A stretch of DNA of 64,000 nt from Henriciella sp. GTDB taxonomy: Bacteria; Pseudomonadota; Alphaproteobacteria; Caulobacterales; Hyphomonadaceae. Below are positions 54,056-63,294 of the stretch, piece after piece (position 1 is the stretch's first letter; each line of letters begins with the position of its first letter). The stretch lies in assembly GCF_029936995.1 (NCBI RefSeq), contig NZ_JAPYRE010000002.1:124001-188000 (forward strand). The letters are read 5' to 3'. Under the pieces are notes generated by a model, which had not been told where the DNA came from, ran no database searches, and worked only from the letters and a program-made list of their open reading frames with translations. Both the position numbers and the translations under genes were made by a program.

Positions 54056-55090
54056 ATGGCACTCAAAGTTGCAGTCGTTGGCGCCACAGGCAATGTGGGC
54101 CGCGAACTCCTTAACATCATGGACGAACGTGATTTTCCGGCAGACGAAGTCTTCGCTGTCGCCTCCCGCCGTTCCAAGGGCCGCGAGCTGAGCTATGGTG
54201 ACACGACACTGAAATGCCACGCGATTGATGATTTCGACTTCTCGAAGGTCGATGTCGTCCTGATGTCGGCAGGCGGCGACACGTCAAGGGAATGGGCCGA
54301 AAAGATCGGCAAGACCGGCGCCATCGTGATCGACAACTCCTCGGCCTGGCGCATGGACCCGGACGTCCCGCTGGTCGTGCCGGAGGTCAATGGCGCTGAT
54401 GTCCTGAACTACGGGAAGAAAAACATCATCGCCAACCCGAACTGCTCCACTGCGCAGCTCGTCATGGCGCTGAAACCCATCCATGACGCCGTCGGCATCA
54501 AACGCGCCGTGGTCTCGACCTATCAGTCGGTCTCCGGCTCGGGCAAATCCGGCATGGATGAGCTCTGGAACCAGACCAAGGGCATCTTCGTCAACGATAC
54601 ACCGGAACCGCAGGAATATCCCCGCCAGATCGCCTTCAACGCGATTCCGATGATCGGTTCCTTCCGCGATGACGGCTTCACCGACGAGGAAGCCAAGATG
54701 TGGAACGAGACCCACAAGATGATCGATCCGGACATCAAGCTTACCGTGACCTGCGTGCGCGTCCCGGTTTTCGTGAGCCACTCCGAAACGGTCAATCTCG
54801 AGCTCAATGGCGCGATGACGCCGGAAGAAGCCCGCGAGGTCCTGCGCAATTTCGATGGTGTCCAGGTTGTCGATAACCCCGATGAAGACCAGTACATCAC
54901 GCCGGTCGAAGCCGCAGGCGAATGGGCCACCTATGTTTCGCGCGTACGCACCGACCCGACCGTCGAACACGGCCTCGCCATGTGGGTTGTCTCCGACAAT
55001 CTGCGCAAGGGTGCGGCACTGAACGCGATCCAGATTGCCGAGGAACTGGTCAAGCGTGGCATCGTGAAACCGGATACGGTGAACGCCTAA
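54056..55090 (+). CDS. asd: Aspartate-semialdehyde dehydrogenase
   Basis: Asd reduces aspartyl phosphate to aspartate semialdehyde, the branch point for lysine, methionine and threonine. The 344-residue protein has VGATGNVGRELLNIMDERDFP, the catalytic Cys in IANPNCSTAQLVMALKP (about C130), YQSVSGSGKSGMDEL and RVPVFVSHSETVNLEL. It is a single-gene unit with a terminator after it. Confidence 0.96.
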   Translation: MALKVAVVGATGNVGRELLNIMDERDFPADEVFAVASRRSKGRELSYGDTTLKCHAIDDFDFSKVDVVLMSAGGDTSREWAEKIGKTGAIVIDNSSAWRMDPDVPLVVPEVNGADVLNYGKKNIIANPNCSTAQLVMALKPIHDAVGIKRAVVSTYQSVSGSGKSGMDELWNQTKGIFVNDTPEPQEYPRQIAFNAIPMIGSFRDDGFTDEEAKMWNETHKMIDPDIKLTVTCVRVPVFVSHSETVNLELNGAMTPEEAREVLRNFDGVQVVDNPDEDQYITPVEAAGEWATYVSRVRTDPTVEHGLAMWVVSDNLRKGAALNAIQIAEELVKRGIVKPDTVNA

Positions 55091-55121
55091 GCCTGATCGG
55101 CCTCAACCACTTAAAACACGA

Positions 55122-55152
55122 AACGCCGCTCCACACCGGGGCGGCGTTTTTT
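55122..55152 (+). terminator. Rho-independent terminator of asd
   Basis: An 11-bp stem with one wobble, AACGCCGCTCC (55122-55132) / GGGGCGGCGTT (55138-55148), has a 5-nt loop and is followed by T residues. Confidence 0.85.
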
Positions 55153-55234
55153 CATGCCGGCCCTGCGCATTTGCACGCAGGCCGCAGCAAGTTTCGGGTA
55201 GCGCGCCACCCCGTGACCCCCTAAGTGCGAGACC

Positions 55235-56143
55235 ATGTCTTCAGAGCTTCGCTTCGGCCTCTTCAGCGCGTTTGGTGCCTACCTCCTCTGGGGCGGGTTG
55301 CCCCTCTATTTCCGGCTGCTCGATCATATCGCGCCGGAAGAGATGCTCGCTCATCGCATCGTCTGGGGCCTGCCGACAGCGCTTTTGTTCATTGCCGCGG
55401 CCGCACGCTGGAAAGACCTGCGCGGCGCACTGACAAGGCGCAGGCTTGGCTTTCTCGCCATTTCCGCAACGCTCATCGCCATCAACTGGCTGGTCTATAT
55501 CTGGGCCGTCTCCGCCGAGCGCGTGACCGAGGCGAGCCTTGGCTATTTCATCAACCCGCTGGTCAGCGTGCTCATCGGCATGGTGTTCTTTTCCGAGAAA
55601 CTGCGCACCGCCCAATGGGTTGCCATCGCGATTGCGGCGAGCGGCGTCGGCGTACTGACCTGGGAACTTGGCCGTCTGCCCTGGGTCTCGCTGGTGCTCT
55701 GTTTCAGCTTCGCGACCTACGGCGCAGTGCGCAAGAAAATCAGCGTCGACAGCCGCATCGGCTTCTGTATCGAGACAGCGCTGCTCTTTCCTGTCGCCTT
55801 TATCTGGCTGGCCTGGTTCCAGACCACCGAAGGCGGCGGCTGGGTGGGGGATGGCCGCTGGCTTGACTGGCTGTTGCCGCTGGCCGGACCGATCACGGCG
55901 GTGCCGCTCATCCTGTTCGCACTGGCGGCCAAGCGGCTGAAGCTCGCCACGATCGGGATGATGCAATACATGACCCCGACCATTCAGTTCCTGATTGCCG
56001 TGCTGCTTTTCCGCGAGCCGTTCGGAACTGTCGATGCCATTGCCTTCGGCCTGATCTGGACCGCGCTCATCGTGTTCACGACCGATAGTGTCATGGGCGA
56101 ACGCAAGGCCCGGCGTCTGGCGCGCGCGGCGCGCTATACCTGA
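55235..56143 (+). CDS. rarD: RarD-type EamA transporter
   Basis: This 302-residue protein has ten membrane helices in the two EamA repeats. The N-terminal FSAFGAYLLWGGLPLYFRLLDHIAPEEMLAHRIVWGLP and the NWLVYIWAVSAERVTEASLGYFINPLVSVLIGMVFFSEKL segments identify the RarD subfamily. The substrate of RarD has not been settled. Confidence 0.88.
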   Translation: MSSELRFGLFSAFGAYLLWGGLPLYFRLLDHIAPEEMLAHRIVWGLPTALLFIAAAARWKDLRGALTRRRLGFLAISATLIAINWLVYIWAVSAERVTEASLGYFINPLVSVLIGMVFFSEKLRTAQWVAIAIAASGVGVLTWELGRLPWVSLVLCFSFATYGAVRKKISVDSRIGFCIETALLFPVAFIWLAWFQTTEGGGWVGDGRWLDWLLPLAGPITAVPLILFALAAKRLKLATIGMMQYMTPTIQFLIAVLLFREPFGTVDAIAFGLIWTALIVFTTDSVMGERKARRLARAARYT

Positions 56144-56195
56144 AGACCTGAGAAAAGCCCCGACGCTCATGAAAGAGGCCGGGGCGTGAAGGTCT
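56144..56195. terminator. Imperfect hairpin after rarD
   Basis: AGACCT (56144-56149) pairs with AGGTCT (56190-56195), enclosing GCCCCG (56157-56162) and CGGGGC (56180-56185). The two halves join a long imperfect hairpin with no T-run. It may slow or end the rarD transcript, but this is weaker than the other terminators. Confidence 0.35.
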
Positions 56196-56347
56196 GATGA
56201 TGATGAAGCCATGCTTCACAGGACAACAGAGCAAACACCGTGCCAGCCCTCGCGGGCGGCTAATTCTGGACCGCTCTCATACCGCCACGAGACCACTGTC
56301 ACACCATGAAAACACCACTCCCCGTGCGGGAAGGCGCAGAAAATATC

Positions 56348-57475
56348 CTACAGGCAACCATATAGCGCATCGACCAGTCGCCGCGCACGCGGATCGCCCT
56401 GAAGGTAGCTGGACTGGCGGTTCATGACATAGGCCGCCGACAGCCGCCGGTCCGGGTCGCCGAGCGCGAGCGAGCCACCCCAGCCGGAATGGGCAAGCGT
56501 TTCTCCATTAGGCCCGTAAATGCCAAGATTGTTACGCATCACGCCGCTGGCGAACTCCGTGACAAATGGCAGGACCAGGTCTTCCCCAATCACCCGACGC
56601 TTCGTCAGTGCCGCAAAAGAGTCTGCTGGAATCAGGCGTTTACCATCAAGATGCCCGTCATTGGCATAGATTCCGTACAATTGCGCGACTGATTTCGCCG
56701 TGCCGTGGCCATTGGCAGACGGGATCTCGATTTCGCGCCACGCCGCCCCTCCACGTCCAGGCGCTGCCCATTTTGTCAGGAAGGCGACCTTGTTAAATTC
56801 ATTGAGATCTCCCAGGCGAGGCATCTCTCGCGGTTTCATGATATCACCGACCCGATCATGTTCTTCGGCGGGCAGGCCAATGTGGAAATCAATACTGGCC
56901 GGCACGCAGATGTCTTCGCGCAGGATCGTGCCAAGGCTGCGCCCATCAATGCGTTTCGCGATTTCTCCGGCAAGATAGCCCCAGGTCGACGGATGATAAC
57001 CATGCGCCGTTCCCGGTTCCCAGAGTGGTTCTAGCGTTGCAAGTTCTGCGGCCAGCGCTGGTGGGTCCAGCCAGAGATCCGGATCAATCGGCTCTGCAAA
57101 CCCAACCAGCCCGGCCTGATGCGACAGGACCTGCGCGATCGTGACATCGGCTTTTCCGGCGGCGCCAAACTCCGGCCAGATCTTGCTCACTTTCGTCTCA
57201 TAGCCCTCATCGAGCTTGGCGATGACGCTTGCGATGACGAGTGCGGAAATGCCTTTGGTCGTCGAATAGACCGGCACCAGCGTCTCACCGTCCCAGGCCC
57301 GTTCTTTCTGCCGGTCGGCATAACCGCCCTTGAGGTCGATGATGACCTCGCCGTCGAGAATGGCGCAGAAGCCCGCGCCCAGCTCTTCACCGGCCTCGAA
57401 TGTCTCTTCGAAAACATCCCGGACCGGCTCAAATCCGGGGCTGACCTGTCCGCTGACTTGCCCGCTAACTGGCAT
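56348..57475 (-). CDS. Serine hydrolase of the beta-lactamase family (class C-like)
   Basis: This 375-residue protein has the SxxK motif as YSTTKGISAL (S71 and K74 from the first Met), and later GYHPSTWGYLAGEIAKRI in the place of the YxN motif. The late HSGWGGSLALGDPDRRLSAAYVMN segment fits the family. It has no clear signal peptide, so it is more like a cytoplasmic esterase (EstB-type) than a secreted beta-lactamase. The substrate is unknown. Confidence 0.85.
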   Translation of the reverse strand: MPVSGQVSGQVSPGFEPVRDVFEETFEAGEELGAGFCAILDGEVIIDLKGGYADRQKERAWDGETLVPVYSTTKGISALVIASVIAKLDEGYETKVSKIWPEFGAAGKADVTIAQVLSHQAGLVGFAEPIDPDLWLDPPALAAELATLEPLWEPGTAHGYHPSTWGYLAGEIAKRIDGRSLGTILREDICVPASIDFHIGLPAEEHDRVGDIMKPREMPRLGDLNEFNKVAFLTKWAAPGRGGAAWREIEIPSANGHGTAKSVAQLYGIYANDGHLDGKRLIPADSFAALTKRRVIGEDLVLPFVTEFASGVMRNNLGIYGPNGETLAHSGWGGSLALGDPDRRLSAAYVMNRQSSYLQGDPRARRLVDALYGCL

Positions 57476-57596
57476 GGTTGGGTCTCCCTGTCGTGTCTGC
57501 TAGATCGGGAGCCTCAAGCGCCAATCATGCCGCAAGGCAGCATCCCGACAGCAGCTGCCGCGTTGATGTGGCAGGACATGGAAGGAAAGGCAAATC

Positions 57597-58097
57597 ATGA
57601 AACACCCGCTCGCCCTCGCTGCGCTTACGCTTGCCCTGACAGGGGCCTGTATCTCCGCACCTGAAGAGGAAGCCAAGGTGGCAGAGACATATGGCACAGA
57701 CCAGCCCGCCCCCCAGATGAACCTCTCCACAGACAGCGCCAACAGCTTCGATGTCACTGAAGCACGCCTGCGCCAGGCCATCGAATCGCGTGGGCTGACC
57801 CTGTTCAAGGTGGTCGACCATGCACAAGGCGCACAGGAAGCCGGACTGAAGCTTTCGTCGTCGACACTTTTCATCTTCGCGAATCCCGAGGCCGGCACCC
57901 CGCTGATGCAGGCCAACCCGGCGATGGGGATCGAACTGCCCATGAAGATACTGGTCATCGAGACGGACAATGGCGTGCAGGTCTTGTGGAAGGACGTGCC
58001 CGCCATGGCTGAACGCTACGCCATTACGGACAAGGGTCAGGTCGTCCAGAAGGTTGCCCAGACCCTCCAGGCCATCGTAGATGAGGCGAGCCAGTAA
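57597..58097 (+). CDS. DUF302-family lipoprotein
   Basis: This 166-residue protein has a lipoprotein signal (LALAALTLALTGACIS) with a lipobox Cys near residue 18. The mature part matches DUF302: FDVTEARLRQAIESRGLTLFKVVDHAQGAQEAGLKLSSSTLFIFANPEAGTPLMQANPAMGIELPMKILVIE. Its function is not known. Confidence 0.82.
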   Translation: MKHPLALAALTLALTGACISAPEEEAKVAETYGTDQPAPQMNLSTDSANSFDVTEARLRQAIESRGLTLFKVVDHAQGAQEAGLKLSSSTLFIFANPEAGTPLMQANPAMGIELPMKILVIETDNGVQVLWKDVPAMAERYAITDKGQVVQKVAQTLQAIVDEASQ

Positions 58098-58120
58098 TCA
58101 GTCCGCCCCGTCCAGCCTTC

Positions 58121-58630
58121 CTATTCGAGAATCGACTCTGTCAGACTTGAACGATGCTCTTCTTCGAGAAAGGCCAGATAGCTCTTGATGCTCTGTTGCC
58201 ACGCAAATGTCTCGACTTGATCGAGGACATTGCCCGCATTCAGATCATACCGCGCCTGAATACAGATCGACGGACCACCCCCCTGTGCTGTTACCAGCAT
58301 GTACCCACGTGGCTCGGTCTGCGTATTGTAGGTGTTTGCCAGTCTGAGAGCGTTCTCAAAACTGGTATCTGCAAGTTTCTTGCAGGCCCGGAAAATCAAT
58401 ACCCGACAAGCAAACTCAGGGCGGTCGCACTGACGCATGGAGGCGTTAAACCCTTGCTCACCCATAACTCCCTTGATGACGGGTGTACCGGACAACACAA
58501 CACCCTCTAACTGCGTCGCACCGCGCTTGCGTAGCTCATTGATAGCTTCTCTAAGCTGAACAGGTGCCGCCTGAGCAGGAAAAACGAGTGCAGCTAAAAG
58601 AATGAAGACAGAAAGAAATGATCGCATCAT
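58121..58630 (-). CDS. YbjN-like secreted protein
   Basis: This protein, about 169 residues from ATG 58630, has a signal peptide (SFLSVFILLAALVFPAQAA) and a mature domain resembling YbjN: CRVLIFRACKKLADTSFENALRLANTYNTQTEPRGYMLV. A GTG at 58636 or ATG 58627 are other start options. Base composition here is lower in GC than in the neighbours, which may point to a different history. The function is unknown. Confidence 0.65.
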   Translation of the reverse strand: MMRSFLSVFILLAALVFPAQAAPVQLREAINELRKRGATQLEGVVLSGTPVIKGVMGEQGFNASMRQCDRPEFACRVLIFRACKKLADTSFENALRLANTYNTQTEPRGYMLVTAQGGGPSICIQARYDLNAGNVLDQVETFAWQQSIKSYLAFLEEEHRSSLTESILE

Positions 58631-58752
58631 TGTCACTTACAGTTTGGGGGTCGAGATATGTACATCTTGGCCAGAGAGTCGAGTAGATGTTGTCAGCCCC
58701 TGCGGAGAGGCACTAAACGCAGTAACTCCCGACCAACGTAGAGGCTTGTTTT

Positions 58753-59643
58753 ATGACGACACAGACAACGCACCGCCCCCGCCGCTCCTGCCTTTACATG
58801 CCGGGGGCCAATTCCCGCGCACTGGAAAAGGCCAAAACGCTGGCCGCCGACACGCTGATCCTCGACCTGGAGGACGCGGTTGCGCCGGACGCCAAGCAGG
58901 ATGCGCGCGAGACGGTTTGCGCGGCTGTAAAGGAAGGCGGCTATGGCAAGCGGGAAGTCGTCATCCGCATCAATGCGCTGGACACCGAATGGGGGCTTGA
59001 TGACCTGAAAGCCGCCGTCGCCGCCGGGCCGGATGCCATTCTCGCCCCGAAAGTCATTGATGGCGGTGACATCGACCGCCTTGACGATGCCATGTCACGG
59101 GCCGGTGCTTCCGGGGACATGGGCCTATGGGTCATGATCGAGATGCCGAAGGCCCTCCTCAACATCATGGACATCGCAGAAGCCGCAGGCCGCACGCGCA
59201 TGTCCGCCTTCGTCATGGGCACGAACGATCTCGCCAAGGAGTTCCGCGCGATCACCGATCCGGCCCGCACAGCCTTCCAGACGAGCTTCGGCCTGACACT
59301 GGCGGCCGCGCGCGCCTATGACATTGTCGCCATCGACGGGGTCTACAATGACATCTCGAACGCCGAGGGTCTTGAAAGCGAGACCCGGCAGGGCCGCCTG
59401 CTCGGCTTTGATGGCAAGACGCTGATCCATCCCAGCCAGATCGAAACCGCCAACCGCATTTTCGCGCCGGAAGAGGCCGACGTCCAGCAGGCCCGCGATG
59501 TTATCGAAGCCTTCGCCGACCCGGCCAACAAGGGCAAGGGCGTGCTCAAGGTGAACGGCAAGATGACCGAGCTCCTTCACCTGGAAGAAGCCAGACGGAT
59601 CGTCGCTGTGGACGAGGCGATCAAGGTCATGGAATCGGCTTGA
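58753..59643 (+). CDS. mcl2: (3S)-malyl-CoA thioesterase (Mcl2), ethylmalonyl-CoA pathway
   Basis: This 296-residue protein is a HpcH/HpaI-fold CoA lyase-like enzyme. RRSCLYMPGANSRALEKAKTLAADTLILDLEDAVAPDAKQDAR, INALDTEWGLDDL and FDGKTLIHPSQIETAN match the Mcl2 type from memory of the Rhodobacter protein. Mcl2 hydrolyses (3S)-malyl-CoA to malate in the ethylmalonyl-CoA pathway. The mch gene nearby supports this. A generic CoA-ester lyase is the alternative. Confidence 0.82.
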   Translation: MTTQTTHRPRRSCLYMPGANSRALEKAKTLAADTLILDLEDAVAPDAKQDARETVCAAVKEGGYGKREVVIRINALDTEWGLDDLKAAVAAGPDAILAPKVIDGGDIDRLDDAMSRAGASGDMGLWVMIEMPKALLNIMDIAEAAGRTRMSAFVMGTNDLAKEFRAITDPARTAFQTSFGLTLAAARAYDIVAIDGVYNDISNAEGLESETRQGRLLGFDGKTLIHPSQIETANRIFAPEEADVQQARDVIEAFADPANKGKGVLKVNGKMTELLHLEEARRIVAVDEAIKVMESA

Positions 59644-59691
59644 ACCGTGCCACTGCCGCGCCATCTGGAGCGGGGTTCAGAGGAGATTGAT

Positions 59692-60039
59692 ATGACCTAC
59701 ACACTGCTTCACCACACAGGCTGTTCAACCTCGCGCAACGGTCTCGCCCTGCTTCAGGAGAACGGGGTCGAGCCGGAAGTACGCAAGTACATGAATGCCA
59801 GCGAGCGCCTGACGGTTGTTGAGCTGAAGGAGATCGCCGCGCAGATGGATGCCAGCTCCCCGCGCGAGTTCCTGCGCGACAAGGATGCGAAAAAGTTCGA
59901 CCTGCCGGAAGATGCAAGCGATGAACAGGTCTATGCCGCCATGGCGGAGAACCCGAAGCTGATCCAGCGCCCGATCGGCATCAAGGATGGCAAGGCCGCA
60001 CTTGGCCGCCCGATTGAGAAGCTGCTCGAGATCAGCTGA
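59692..60039 (+). CDS. ArsC/Spx-family reductase
   Basis: This 115-residue protein starts at ATG 59692, after AGAGGAG. The N-terminal LHHTGCSTSRNGLALLQENGVEPEVRKYM has the active Cys (about C11), and KLIQRPIGIKDGKAALGRPIEKLL is the family's C-terminal segment. It may reduce arsenate with glutathione or have another thiol role. It lies between mcl2 and mch on the same strand. Confidence 0.85.
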   Translation: MTYTLLHHTGCSTSRNGLALLQENGVEPEVRKYMNASERLTVVELKEIAAQMDASSPREFLRDKDAKKFDLPEDASDEQVYAAMAENPKLIQRPIGIKDGKAALGRPIEKLLEIS

Positions 60040-60120
60040 CCGGTCGTCACGGGCGAGAAACATCAAATTTCACGGATCGCCTAAGCGCTAAAGCAAAACA
60101 TCTGTGAGACAAGCTGCGGC

Positions 60121-60378
60121 ATGATGATCCTGCTTGTTCTCGCTGGCGTGCTTCTCGTCCTGTCGGCCGCGCTTTTCTTCGGGCCCCAGCTTGTGGCCTA
60201 TGGCCCGCATGGCCTGCGCGAAGCGTTCTCCCGGCCGGAAGCGCATCTTGTCACGCTCGCCCTGGCGGGCATCCTTGCATGGCTACTTTTTGGCACGTCC
60301 ATGGTTTCCGCCTTGATCTCAGGGGGCGAGACGGTGCAGGTGATGGCCGGACACCTGATGGGGCCGCGTTTCAGCTAG
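60121..60378 (+). CDS. Small membrane protein of unknown function
   Basis: This 85-residue protein has two hydrophobic segments (MMILLVLAGVLLVLSAALFFGPQLV and HLVTLALAGILAWLLFGTSMV). No family is recognised. It lies between the ArsC-like gene and mch. Confidence 0.55.
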   Translation: MMILLVLAGVLLVLSAALFFGPQLVAYGPHGLREAFSRPEAHLVTLALAGILAWLLFGTSMVSALISGGETVQVMAGHLMGPRFS

Positions 60379-60417
60379 GAAGCGGCAGACGCTGCCCCGG
60401 CGAGACGAGAGGGCAGT

Positions 60418-61452
60418 ATGACGAAATCCAATCCGGGCCACTATTTCGAGGACTTCAGCCCCGGCATGGAACTTACCCATGCCACGCCGCTGACGCTCAG
60501 CTCTGGCGACATCTCGCTTTACCGCGCCCTGACCGGCAGCCGGCACGCGCTCTACTCGGCCGAAACATTCGCAACATCCAACGGCTTCGATGCCCTCCCC
60601 ATCGACCCACTGCTCGCCTTCCATGTCGTCTTCGGCAAGACCGTGCCGGACATTTCGCTCAATGCCGTTGCCAATCTCGGCTATGCCGACGGGAAATTCC
60701 TGCAAACCGTCTATCCCGGTGACACGCTGACGGCGATTTCCGATGTGATCGGCGTCAAGGAGAACTCCAACGGCAAGACGGGTGTTGTCTGGGTACGTAC
60801 ACGGGGTGAGAACCAGCACGGAGAGACCGTTCTGTCCTATGTACGCTGGGTCATGGTCAACAAGAAGGATCCGGCCAGTCCGGCCCCGGAAGCGGTCATC
60901 CCGGACCTGCCCGACGCTGTTGTCCCGGGTGATCTGCCCACTCCCGCCTACAAGGACTGGAACGCCGCGCTCGCCGGGTCCAGCTGGCGGTTTGGTGACT
61001 ATGAGGTTGGCGAGAAAATCGACCACGTTGATGGCATGACGGTGGAAGAGGCCGAACACCAGATCGCCACGCGCCTTTACCAGAACACCGCCAAGGTTCA
61101 CTTTGACGCGCACGCCCAGAAAGACAGCCGGTTCGGCAAGCGCCTCATATATGGCGGGGTCGTGATCTCGATTGCCCGCGCGCTTTCGTTCAACGGGCTG
61201 GAAAGCGCCGCCCAGATGCTGGCGATAAATGCCGGTACCCATGCCGGGCCACTATTTGCCGGAGACACGGTCTATGCCTGGTCTGAAGTGCTCGATACAG
61301 CAAAACTCTCCGATACCACGGGCGCGCTGCGGTTGAGGCTTGTGGCGGCGAAGAACCATCCCTGCGCAGACTTCCCGCTGCGCGGCGAGGACGGGAAATA
61401 TCACCCGGATGTGCTTCTCGACTTCGATTACTGGGCCGCGATCCCCATCTAG
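60418..61452 (+). CDS. mch: Mesaconyl-CoA hydratase-type MaoC protein (ethylmalonyl-CoA pathway)
   Basis: This 344-residue protein has two MaoC-like hot-dog halves. The first contains NPGHYFEDFSPGMELTHATPLTL, FHVVFGKTVPDISLNAVANLGYADGKFL and VYPGDTLTAISDVIGVKENSN, close to mesaconyl-CoA hydratase as I remember it from Rhodobacter. The reaction is (2R,3S)-beta-methylmalyl-CoA to mesaconyl-CoA, reversible. Together with mcl2 upstream it supports the ethylmalonyl-CoA pathway in this organism. Confidence 0.84.
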   Translation: MTKSNPGHYFEDFSPGMELTHATPLTLSSGDISLYRALTGSRHALYSAETFATSNGFDALPIDPLLAFHVVFGKTVPDISLNAVANLGYADGKFLQTVYPGDTLTAISDVIGVKENSNGKTGVVWVRTRGENQHGETVLSYVRWVMVNKKDPASPAPEAVIPDLPDAVVPGDLPTPAYKDWNAALAGSSWRFGDYEVGEKIDHVDGMTVEEAEHQIATRLYQNTAKVHFDAHAQKDSRFGKRLIYGGVVISIARALSFNGLESAAQMLAINAGTHAGPLFAGDTVYAWSEVLDTAKLSDTTGALRLRLVAAKNHPCADFPLRGEDGKYHPDVLLDFDYWAAIPI

Positions 61453-61459
61453 GGCGGCC

Positions 61460-61870
61460 ATGACAAACCTCCTCGAAGGCCTTGCCCTGTTTGGCGTCTC
61501 GCTCGCGACCATGCTGATGGCCGTGGCGAGCCTGCTCGGCACCATGACAATCAAGCAACTGGTCGATATCGGCCATGTCGATGCACGCGTGCTCTGCAAC
61601 CTCACAGGGATCACCGATCCGCGAGAACTTCAGGACGTGTTCGGCCCGCCCGATATGAAGCGCGTCTGGCACGGCCTGAATTTGCCGATCATTGAAAACG
61701 AGCGCCGCCCGGCGGGTTACCTGATCAGTGATGACCGGGTCGACTGGATATCTATCGGCGTGGCCATCCTGGCCCTTTTCTGGCGCCACCCGCTGGCCGA
61801 TCTCCTTCTAATCGTCGCAGCCACCGCACAGGTCGCCGGCTGGGTCATCGCCACACGGCTTCCGAAGTAA
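61460..61870 (+). CDS. Membrane protein of unknown function
   Basis: This 136-residue protein starts at ATG 61460, 7 bp after mch. It has one N-terminal hydrophobic segment (LALFGVSLATMLMAVASLLG) and one or two near the C-terminus (VDWISIGVAILALFWRHPLADLLLIVAATAQVAGWVIA). No family is recognised. Confidence 0.65.
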   Translation: MTNLLEGLALFGVSLATMLMAVASLLGTMTIKQLVDIGHVDARVLCNLTGITDPRELQDVFGPPDMKRVWHGLNLPIIENERRPAGYLISDDRVDWISIGVAILALFWRHPLADLLLIVAATAQVAGWVIATRLPK

Positions 61871-61918
61871 CAATTTTTGTCTTCCGATTTCGTCATCCCT
61901 CGACTACATGACACCCTC

Positions 61919-62728
61919 ATGAAGGTCTGGAAGATGAATGGCGCGGGCAATGCCTTTGCGATCTTTGACGCAAGGGGCCGCAAGTTTGCGCCGGATTCAG
62001 AGCGTATCCGCGCCATCGCCAGCGAGATGAAAGCCGACCAGGTCATGTCAATCGAGCATGACCGGGATGTCGACGCTTTCCTGCGCATCTGGAATGCCTC
62101 CGGCGAAGAAGTGGATGCCTGTGGCAATGGTACGCGCGCGGTGGCGCACCTCCTGCTGGAGGAAAACGGCAATGGCAATGTCCGCATCCGGACCAATGCC
62201 GATATACTGAAAGGCCAGAAGGCTGGTGAAAGCCTGGTCACGATCGATATGGGCTCACCGCTCATGGGCTGGGCCGACATTCCGCTGTCAGAGAAGATGG
62301 ATGTACGCGGTGTCGATGTCCGCATTGGCCCCATGGACAATCCCTACCTCTCCCGTCCGGCTGTTGTATCCATGGGCAATCCGCACGCCGTCTTCTTTGT
62401 CGATGATGTCGATGCCTATAACATTCCCCAGATCGGCCCGCTCGTGGAATGGCATCCGACCTTCCCGGAAGGCGTCAATGTCGGCTTTGCCCAGGTGATC
62501 GATCGCGGCACGATCCGGCTGCGTGTCTGGGAACGCGGTGCCGGGCTCACCAAGGCCTGCGGCACCGGCGCGTGCGCTGCCCTCGTATGCGCCGCACGCG
62601 CAGGCAAGACGGAACGCACCGCGAAGCTCATTCTTGACGGCGGCGAGCTCACCATCGAATGGCGTGAACGCGACGACCATGTCCTTATGACCGGCCCGGT
62701 CGAGCTCGAAATGAGCTTCGAGGTCTGA
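61919..62728 (+). CDS. dapF: Diaminopimelate epimerase
   Basis: DapF makes meso-diaminopimelate, needed for lysine and peptidoglycan. The 269-residue protein starts at ATG 61919. The two catalytic cysteines are in VDACGNGTRAVAHLL (about C68) and KACGTGACAALV. MGNPHAVFFVDDVDAYNIPQIGP and EGVNVGFAQV are family segments. An in-frame ATG at 61877 gives a longer N-terminus with no family match. Confidence 0.95.
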   Translation: MKVWKMNGAGNAFAIFDARGRKFAPDSERIRAIASEMKADQVMSIEHDRDVDAFLRIWNASGEEVDACGNGTRAVAHLLLEENGNGNVRIRTNADILKGQKAGESLVTIDMGSPLMGWADIPLSEKMDVRGVDVRIGPMDNPYLSRPAVVSMGNPHAVFFVDDVDAYNIPQIGPLVEWHPTFPEGVNVGFAQVIDRGTIRLRVWERGAGLTKACGTGACAALVCAARAGKTERTAKLILDGGELTIEWRERDDHVLMTGPVELEMSFEV

Positions 62729-62794
62729 CGGGTGGTGTAAAGGGTCTCTCCGGGTTAGGCTGGCCGCAAGGCACAGTAAACCGAGGGGACAATT

Positions 62795-63250
62795 ATGCGA
62801 CTGAAGACACTGGCAGCAGCCACCGCGCTTACACTTTTTCTAGGCGGCACGGCTGCCGCACAAGGCCTGAGCGTCCAGCCGGGCGAGTGGAGAACCGAAT
62901 CCCGCATGACGGGCACGATGCAGGCTCAGGGCATGTCAATGAACCTGCCAGGCCAGACCCACTCCTCCACGCAGTGCATCAGCGAAGAGGATGCAACCTT
63001 CTCGCCGGACCAACTCGCCGAGGACGGCTGCACGACATCGAACGTCCAGTCGACGGATGATAGCATCAGTTTCGACCTCACCTGTACCCAGCAAGGCGCC
63101 ACAATCAATGGCAGCATGAAAGTGTCAGCCTCCGATGGCGGGAAAACGGTAGATGGCACGATGAACTTGAACGGAAGTGTGCCGGGTGGGGGCAAACTCG
63201 ACATGAAGGGTGATTTTAGTGGTTCCCATGTCGGTGCCTGCAGCTCATAA
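62795..63250 (+). CDS. DUF3617-family exported protein
   Basis: This 151-residue protein has a signal peptide (LAAATALTLFLGGTAAAQG) and the DUF3617 pattern, with LSVQPGEWRTESRMTG, the cysteines QCISEEDA, GCTTSNVQS, LTCTQQG and a C-terminal Cys. Its function is not known. It lies between dapF and mtaB. Confidence 0.8.
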   Translation: MRLKTLAAATALTLFLGGTAAAQGLSVQPGEWRTESRMTGTMQAQGMSMNLPGQTHSSTQCISEEDATFSPDQLAEDGCTTSNVQSTDDSISFDLTCTQQGATINGSMKVSASDGGKTVDGTMNLNGSVPGGGKLDMKGDFSGSHVGACSS

Positions 63251-63294
63251 GGCTTGAAACAAGCGGTCAGACGCGCGATTTGAGCGGATTGACC

